Made by a program: the position numbers and the translations under genes
Source of the DNA: Parafrankia sp. EUN1f
GTDB lineage: Bacteria > Actinomycetota > Actinomycetes > Frankiales > Frankiaceae
Assembly: GCF_000177675.1 (NCBI RefSeq)
Contig: NZ_ADGX01000009.1
Location: 1-64,000, forward strand
Direction: 5' to 3'
Length of the DNA stretch: 64,000 bases
Notes under the pieces: generated by a model
Database searches by the model: none
Told to the model about the DNA's origin: nothing
Seen by the model: the letters and a program-made list of their open reading frames with translations, nothing else
Shown: positions 59,553-64,000 of the stretch, piece after piece
Numbering within the stretch: position 1 is the stretch's first letter
How the letters are laid out: the number at the start of each line of letters is the position of its first letter

Positions 59553-60832
59553 TGGCGACGGCCCCGACCACCATCCTGCGCGCGCGGCGCTGGCTGGACG
59601 TCGACGCCGGGGAGGTCCGGTCGCCGGCGGTGATCGTCGTGGAAGGCGACCGGATCAGCGCGGTCAACCCGACCGATCTCCCCGCGGGCATGGACCCGGA
59701 TGCACCCGCGGGCGTGGATGCGGTCGAGATCGACCTGGGCGATGTCACCCTGCTGCCCGGGTTGATGGACATGGAGCTCAACCTGCTCATCGGCGGGCCG
59801 GAGACCCCGACGGGCCTGCCGCTGCCGATGCACGGCGTCCAGGACGACCCCGCGTACCGCACGCTGCGGGCAACCGTGAACGCCCGCACGACCCTGCACG
59901 CCGGCTTCACCACGGTTCGCAACCTCGGGCTGATGGTCAAGACCGGGGGCTACCTGCTCGACGTCGCGCTGGCGCGCTCGATCGAGCAGGGCTGGGTGGA
60001 AGGGCCACGGATCATTCCGGCCGGTCACGCGGTCACGCCGTACGGCGGGCACCTCGACCCGACCGTGTTCCAGCGCCTGGCACCCGGGATCATGCCGTTG
60101 AGCGTCGCGGAGGGGATCGCGAACGGGGTGGCCGACGTGCGGGCCTGCGTCCGCTACCAGATCCGCCACGGCGCCAAGGTGATCAAGGTGTCTGCGTCCG
60201 GCGGCGTGATGTCGCACAGCACCGGCCCGGGAGCCCAGCAGTACTCCGACGAGGAGCTGGCGGCGATCGCCGACGAGGCGCACCGGGCCGACATCCGCGT
60301 CGCCGCGCACGCCGTCGGCGACCGGGCGGTGCAGGCCTGCGTCCGGGCGGGCATCGACTGCATCGAGCACGGCTTCCTCGCCAGCGACGAAACCCTGCGG
60401 ATGATGGTCGATCACGGCACCTTCCTGGTGTCGACGACGTACCTGACCGACGCCATGGACATCGCGCGGGCAGCACCCGAGCTGCGGAAGAAGGCGGCCG
60501 AGGTGTTCCCCCGCGCCAAGGCGATGCTGCCCAGAGCCGTCGCCGCCGGCGTCAGGATCGCCTGCGGCACCGACGCCCCGGCAGTTCCGCACGGCGACAA
60601 CGCCAAGGAGCTGGTCGCGCTGGTGTCGCGGGGCATGACCCCGGTACAGGCGCTGCGGGCCGCGACCGTGACCAGCGCGGAGCTGATCGGGCTGGACCAC
60701 GAGCTCGGCCGGCTGCGGGAGGGCTACCTCGCCGACATCATCGCCGTCCCCGGCGACCCCTCCCAGGACATCACCCGCACCCAGGACGTCCGGTTCGTCA
60801 TGAAGGACGGGCACATCCACAGGAAACCCTGA
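59552..60832 (+). CDS. Amidohydrolase-superfamily protein lacking the N-terminal HxH
   Basis: 426-residue TIM-barrel hydrolase like imidazolonepropionase/Xaa-Pro-dipeptidase-type amidohydrolases. Later metal-site residues are present: Lys in KVIKVSASGGV, His in VAAHAVGD, His in CIEHGF, Asp in CGTDAP. The usual first site PGLxDxHxH is MDMELNL, so both His are replaced (Glu and Asn). The enzyme is thus mono-metal or altered, unless a different residue substitutes. It may hydrolyse a lactone or amide formed by the pathway. Last enzyme of the second oxygenase operon. Confidence 0.88.
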   Translation: MATAPTTILRARRWLDVDAGEVRSPAVIVVEGDRISAVNPTDLPAGMDPDAPAGVDAVEIDLGDVTLLPGLMDMELNLLIGGPETPTGLPLPMHGVQDDPAYRTLRATVNARTTLHAGFTTVRNLGLMVKTGGYLLDVALARSIEQGWVEGPRIIPAGHAVTPYGGHLDPTVFQRLAPGIMPLSVAEGIANGVADVRACVRYQIRHGAKVIKVSASGGVMSHSTGPGAQQYSDEELAAIADEAHRADIRVAAHAVGDRAVQACVRAGIDCIEHGFLASDETLRMMVDHGTFLVSTTYLTDAMDIARAAPELRKKAAEVFPRAKAMLPRAVAAGVRIACGTDAPAVPHGDNAKELVALVSRGMTPVQALRAATVTSAELIGLDHELGRLREGYLADIIAVPGDPSQDITRTQDVRFVMKDGHIHRKP

Positions 60833-60867
60833 TCGGCACCATCGATCTGAACGTGAACGGAGCAGGA

Positions 60868-61173
60868 ATGGCAAGCGGTGTTCTGATCGTCGAATCGCGT
60901 CCCGCCTCGCCGGAGGAGGCCGCGGCCTATCACGACTGGTACGACAACACGCACCTGCCCGAGATCCTCAAGGTGGACGGCTTCGTCGCCGCCCGGCGGC
61001 TCGCGTCCCTCGGCGGCGACACCTTCATCGTGATCTACGAGATCGACGGCGACGTCGAGGCGGCGAAGGCCGCGCTGGCTCAGGCACAGGCCTCCGGGAC
61101 GATGTCGCGCCCGACAGGAGTCGAACTCGCACCACCTCCGACGGTTCGCTACTTCACCCAGCTCATCCGCTGA
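60868..61173 (+). CDS. Small dimeric alpha/beta-barrel (EthD-like) protein
   Basis: 101-residue protein with the ferredoxin-like fold pattern VLIVESRPASPEEAAAYHDWYDNTHLPEILKVDGFVAARRL, close to EthD/stress-responsive barrel proteins. The conserved His in NTHLPEI is typical. Members act as small oxygenase auxiliaries or isomerases. The ATG at 60868 has GGAGCAGGA upstream. Same strand, 35 bp after the amidohydrolase, and probably the last gene of the operon. Confidence 0.85.
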   Translation: MASGVLIVESRPASPEEAAAYHDWYDNTHLPEILKVDGFVAARRLASLGGDTFIVIYEIDGDVEAAKAALAQAQASGTMSRPTGVELAPPPTVRYFTQLIR

Positions 61174-61232
61174 TGCAGCTGCTTTCGAGCAGGTAGTTGG
61201 GATTTCGGCCGCCAAGGCTCGCTTTGCACTCC

Positions 61233-61284
61233 GCAAGAAGTGAGGGTTTCGGTTGCGTTCACGACCATAATCCTCACTTCTTGC
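61233..61284. repeat. 52-nt structured inverted repeat, copy 2
   Basis: Arms GCAAGAAGTGAGGGT (61233-61247) and ATCCTCACTTCTTGC (61270-61284) pair throughout, with one G-U wobble. The 22-base loop contains GGTTG/CGACC around a 6-base loop. Compared with copy 1, the third inner pair changes from C-G to T-A and the fourth from T-A to T-G, so pairing is kept. It lies between the convergent EthD-like gene and the regulator region, just upstream of a decayed Fic gene. Confidence 0.85.
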
Positions 61285-61319
61285 TCGGGGCCGGCCTCCC
61301 TGCTTGCGGATTGTCGGGT

Positions 61320-61642
61320 TGTACACCGACGACGGCACCCACCCGCTGGTGCGGGCGGCTGCACCTGGTGTCCATCCACCCCTGGGCCGACGGGAACGGC
61401 CGGATGTCCCGCTCGCTGCAGACGCTCATGATCGCCCGCGGAGGTGTCCTCGCCCCGGAGTTCTCCTCCATCGAGGCGTGGCTCGGTCGCCCCGGCAACA
61501 CCTGGGAGTACTACCGCGAGCTCGCCGACCGAGGCCGACCTACCTTCCCGACCAGGACGTCTCCAGCTGGATCAGGTTCAGCCTGACCGCCTGCCACCAG
61601 CAGGCTCAGACCGTTGCGGGACGGCTCGGCGAGGAGCCGTAG
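61320..61642 (+). pseudogene. Fic-family protein remnant
   Basis: Three pieces in two frames recover the Fic core: YTDDGTHPLVRAA, then in the next frame LHLVSIHPWADGNGRMSRSLQTLMIARGG with the HPxxxGNGRxxR motif and FSSIEAWLG, then back in the first frame PDQDVSSWIRFSLTACHQQAQTV up to a stop at 61642. Two frameshifts and a missing N-terminal half make it non-functional. Fic proteins add AMP to targets. It overlaps the 3' end of the regulator gene on the other strand. Confidence 0.75.
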
Positions 61643-62491
61643 GCCGTCGGCGGCGGGGGTGCCGGGCGGCGCGGTGTAGACGACCAGCGTGAGGCCGGGA
61701 TGGGACGGGAACTCCATGGCCTCGAACGTGAGGTCGAGGGCGCCGATCACGGGGTGATGGAGCCGTTTGCGGCCGGTGCGGTGGAGGCGGACGTTGTGCG
61801 CGGCCCAGCGGGTGCGGAACTCCGCGCTGCGGGTGGACAGCTCGCCGATCAGTTCGATCAGCTGCCGGTCGTGGGGGTTGCGGCCGGCTTCGGAGCGCAG
61901 CATGCCGGCGGTGTCGTCGGCGGCGCGTTCCCAGTCGGCGAAGAACGCACGCGACGCGGGGTCGAGGTAGATGAAGCGGGCGGTGTTCGCCGGCCGCCGC
62001 GGGTCGGCGAGCACCGGGGCGTACAGGGCACGGGCCAGTCGGTTGGTGGCCAGCAGGTCGTGGCGGGCGTTGCGGACCCAGGCCGGGGCTTCGGTGATGG
62101 CGTCGAGGACCCGCTGGATCCCGTCGGTGACATCCGGTGTCACCGCTCGGCGTTGCCGGGTGGGAGCGGGTTGCGCGGCGCGGGCGAGGTCGAACAGGTG
62201 CTCGCGCTCGGCGTCGTCGAGCTGCAGCGCGGTGGCGAGACTGCCGAGGACGGCGTCCGAGGTACCGGCGAGGTTTCCGCGTTCCATCCGAACGTAGTAG
62301 TCGACGCTCACCCCGGCGAGCAGGGCGACCTCTTCGCGGCGCAGTCCCTTGACGCGGCGGTTGGCGCCCCCGTAGGCGGGCAGCCCGGCCTGCTCGGGGG
62401 TGATCCGCTCCCGCCGTGAGACGAGGAACTCGCGGACCTCGGCTCGGTTGCCCGCCCGGTCGGCTTCCCGCACGCCCGCCTGGTTGTCCAT
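61511..62491 (-). CDS. MmyB/XRE-type transcriptional regulator
   Basis: 326 residues. The N-terminal helix-turn-helix is at about 15-80 (RREEVALLAGVSVDYYVRMERGNLAGTSDAVLGSLATAL). The MmyB ligand-binding domain follows (ARHDLLATNRLARALYAPVL, RFIYLDPASRAFFADWERAADDTAGMLRSEAG). Family proteins normally end near DGLRLLAE; here about 35 extra residues (SRNGLSLLVAGG and a tail) read through DNA antisense to the Fic remnant. The original stop may therefore have been lost. The ATG at 62491 has a weak ribosome site. It diverges from the dehydrogenase gene. Confidence 0.88.
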   Translation of the reverse strand: MDNQAGVREADRAGNRAEVREFLVSRRERITPEQAGLPAYGGANRRVKGLRREEVALLAGVSVDYYVRMERGNLAGTSDAVLGSLATALQLDDAEREHLFDLARAAQPAPTRQRRAVTPDVTDGIQRVLDAITEAPAWVRNARHDLLATNRLARALYAPVLADPRRPANTARFIYLDPASRAFFADWERAADDTAGMLRSEAGRNPHDRQLIELIGELSTRSAEFRTRWAAHNVRLHRTGRKRLHHPVIGALDLTFEAMEFPSHPGLTLVVYTAPPGTPAADGLRLLAEPSRNGLSLLVAGGQAEPDPAGDVLVGKVGRPRSASSR

Positions 62492-62642
62492 ACATCCACG
62501 GTAGGCACGGCCGACGCCGGGGATCGGCGAGCAGGGAGGTACTGCCGTTACCTGGAAGGCCAGGCACTCCCCGGACGTCCCGACCGGCCCCAGAGTGGGG
62601 ACTGCCCGACCGGGCCCCTGCCGCCCGCGAGTCACGGCGCGG

Positions 62643-62674
62643 GCAGGGCACAACGCAGGCAGGGCACGACGCAG
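62643..62674 (+). repeat. Two tandem 16-bp repeats
   Basis: GCAGGGCACAACGCAG and GCAGGGCACGACGCAG, one difference, directly before the ribosome site of the short open frame. Could be an operator of the MmyB-like regulator (inference). Confidence 0.6.
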
Positions 62675-62691
62675 GCAAGGGAGGGACGACC

Positions 62692-62727
62692 ATGCGGCAC
62701 GTCAGACTGGGAGTGATCGAGCGCTGA
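62692..62727 (+). CDS. Possible 11-codon leader peptide
   Basis: ATG with GGGAGGGAC 3-5 bases upstream encodes MRHVRLGVIER and stops 71 bp before the dehydrogenase. The ribosome site is stronger than that of the dehydrogenase. It may be a leader peptide or the relic of a lost gene start; evidence is only the ribosome site. Confidence 0.35.
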   Translation: MRHVRLGVIER

Positions 62728-62798
62728 CCACGTGCTGGTGCAGGTGCTGGTCAAGCCGCCGTCCCGCGCTGTCTCGGCACACGGAAGGTAACCGTTCC

Positions 62799-63836
62799 AT
62801 GCGAGCAACATTCATGTACGGCGCCGGTGACGTCCGCGTCGAGGACGTCCCGGACGCGAAGCTGCACGAGCCGACGGACGCCGTCGTGCGGGTGGTGCTG
62901 GCGTGCGTGTGCGGGTCGGACCTGCACCCGTACCGCTCCATGTCCGCCACCGGCGACGGTGTTCCGATGGGGCACGAGTTCATCGGCGTGGTGGAGGAGG
63001 TCGGCGCGGCGGTGACGGGCCTTGCGCCCGGTGACTTCGTCGTGTCCCCGTTCGCGTTCTCCGACAACACCTGCGAGTTCTGCCGCGAGGGCTTCCACAC
63101 CTCCTGCGTGCACGGCGGCTGGTACGGCGCCGGTGGGGTCGGCGGCGCGCAGGCCGAGGCGGTGCGGGTCCCGCAGGCCGACGGCACCCTGGTGAAGCTC
63201 CCCGCCGACGTCGACGAGGCGTTGTGGCCCTCGCTGCTGACCCTTTCGGACGTCTACCTCACCGGCTGGCACGCCGCGCACATGGCCCGGGTCGCGCCCG
63301 GGCGGACCGTCACCGTGATCGGTGACGGCGCGGTGGGGCTGTCCGCGGTGCTGGCCTCGAAGCGGATGGGCGCCGAGCGGATCATCCTCATGGGCCGGCA
63401 CACCGACCGTACCGACCTGGGGCGTGAGTTCGGTGCCACCGACGTCGTCGCGGCACGCGGCGAGGAGGGCGTCGCCGCGGTCCTCGCGCTCACCGGCGGC
63501 GCGGGCAGCCACGTCGTGCTCGAAGCCGTCGGGCACCTGCCCGCCTACGAGCAGGCGTACGGCGTGCTGCGCCCCGGCGGCACCATCTCCCGGGTCGGGG
63601 TGCCGCAGTACGAGCAGGCCCCGATCGGGTTCGGATCCCTGTTCCGCAAGAACGCCACCCTCAACGGCGGGCCCGCCCCCGTCCGCGCCTACATCGAGCA
63701 GGCCCTGCCCGACGTGCTCGAAGGCCGGATCGACCCCGGCCGGGTGTTCGACCGCACCGTCGACCTCGACCACGTCGCCGACGCCTACCAGGCCATGGAC
63801 TCCCGCCACGCCCTGAAGGTCGTCGTCCGCCCTTGA
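62799..63836 (+). CDS. Zinc-dependent alcohol dehydrogenase
   Basis: 345-residue medium-chain dehydrogenase. Catalytic zinc: Cys of VCGSDLH (about residue 38), His-Glu in MGHEF. Structural-zinc lobe partly kept as CEFCREGFHTSC. The Rossmann motif is VIGDGAVGLSAVLASKRMGAERIILMG. The length is normal. The ATG at 62799 has GGAAGG 10 bases upstream; an open frame upstream of it is not family-like. MmyB-like regulators next to such dehydrogenases commonly control them. Confidence 0.94.
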   Translation: MRATFMYGAGDVRVEDVPDAKLHEPTDAVVRVVLACVCGSDLHPYRSMSATGDGVPMGHEFIGVVEEVGAAVTGLAPGDFVVSPFAFSDNTCEFCREGFHTSCVHGGWYGAGGVGGAQAEAVRVPQADGTLVKLPADVDEALWPSLLTLSDVYLTGWHAAHMARVAPGRTVTVIGDGAVGLSAVLASKRMGAERIILMGRHTDRTDLGREFGATDVVAARGEEGVAAVLALTGGAGSHVVLEAVGHLPAYEQAYGVLRPGGTISRVGVPQYEQAPIGFGSLFRKNATLNGGPAPVRAYIEQALPDVLEGRIDPGRVFDRTVDLDHVADAYQAMDSRHALKVVVRP

Positions 63837-63905
63837 CGTGACCCGGCCGCCCGGTGGAGGGGAGGCGGCGTGCGCAGGCCTCCTTTCCGAGACCGCTGGC
63901 TGAAC

Positions 63906-63958
63906 GCGAGCGCCCGGCCAGGTCGGTCCCCCAACGTCGGACCTGACCGGGTGCTCGC
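63906..63958. terminator. Hairpin terminator after the alcohol dehydrogenase
   Basis: A 19-bp inverted repeat with three mismatches (GCGAGCGCCCGGCCAGGTC) and a 15-base loop, 69 bp downstream of the dehydrogenase stop. It probably serves both this gene and a gene entering from the right edge. Confidence 0.75.
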
Positions 63959-63978
63959 AGCCTCGGCGGCCGGAGGTG

Positions 63979-64000
63979 CTACCGCTTGTTCAGCAGGCCC
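63979..64000 (-). CDS. Possible C-terminus of a gene cut by the right edge
   Basis: On the minus strand the last 22 bases read GLLNKR followed by TAG. The strong hairpin just downstream of this stop and the absence of other features fit the end of a convergent gene. Too short to identify. Confidence 0.3.

Larger units (their letters stand above)
62492..62798. other. Divergent intergenic region (307 bp)
   Basis: It holds the promoters of the regulator and the alcohol dehydrogenase, a 16-bp tandem pair at 62643-62674 and an 11-codon open frame at 62692-62727. No other gene is seen. Confidence 0.5.

Noticed and set aside
59141-60874. 577-codon open frame on the minus strand
   Set aside because: Antisense to the small oxygenase-associated gene and amidohydrolase; no motif.

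Overview
The window is very GC-rich, densely coding actinomycete DNA with many GTG and TTG starts, 4-bp start/stop overlaps and third-position GC bias. The gene set (PknG-type kinase, FHA and VWA proteins, F420/LLM oxidoreductase, MMPL transporter, HxlR/TetR/MmyB-like regulators, MurL/MurD2) fits a soil or plant-associated filamentous actinomycete. A Frankia-like strain is my best guess. This is inference from gene style only: I see no rRNA, tRNA or CRISPR array.

1-5.5 kb: an ABC permease/ATPase pair, cut by the left edge, is divergent from a NarL-type two-component system, followed by a TesB thioesterase. 5.5-15.1 kb: a signalling block in which a GlnX-like membrane sensor and a GlnH-like lipoprotein are flanked by a TPR kinase (with an apparent 1-base frameshift), a VWA protein, a PknG-type rubredoxin-kinase-TPR protein, an FHA protein and an unknown protein. 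15-30 kb: mostly single genes (LLM oxidoreductase, secreted lipase, purU coupled to a molybdopterin oxidoreductase, SGNH hydrolase, substrate-binding lipoprotein, MMPL transporter, a second two-component system, YjbR-like protein, peroxiredoxin). Several convergent pairs are separated by strong hairpins.

30-33.7 kb: two paralogous small proteins with matching upstream regions around an SDR, then an HxlR regulator divergent from a DsbA/FrnE-like oxidoreductase and an internally deleted MFS transporter remnant. 33.9-41.3 kb: a colinear six-gene block: TauD-type dioxygenase, acyltransferase resembling autoinducer synthases, amidase, lysine-2,3-aminomutase-like radical SAM enzyme, then MurL and MurD2. 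MurL and MurD2 form an alternative route to D-Glu in peptidoglycan. I read the block as a possible small-molecule pathway that carries its own cell-wall bypass.

41.5-63.8 kb: a catabolic island with three acyl-CoA dehydrogenases, two TetR regulators, dehydrogenases, SnoaL-like proteins, an aldehyde dehydrogenase, two Rieske oxygenase alpha subunits each followed by a paralogous ~110-residue protein, a TauD oxygenase, a 2Fe-2S ferredoxin, SDRs, a carboxymuconolactone-decarboxylase-like protein and an unusual amidohydrolase. Three copies of a 20-bp motif around the second TetR gene probably define its regulon. Decayed genes (TIM-barrel start, Fic protein) and a 52-nt structured repeat present twice mark recombination in this half.
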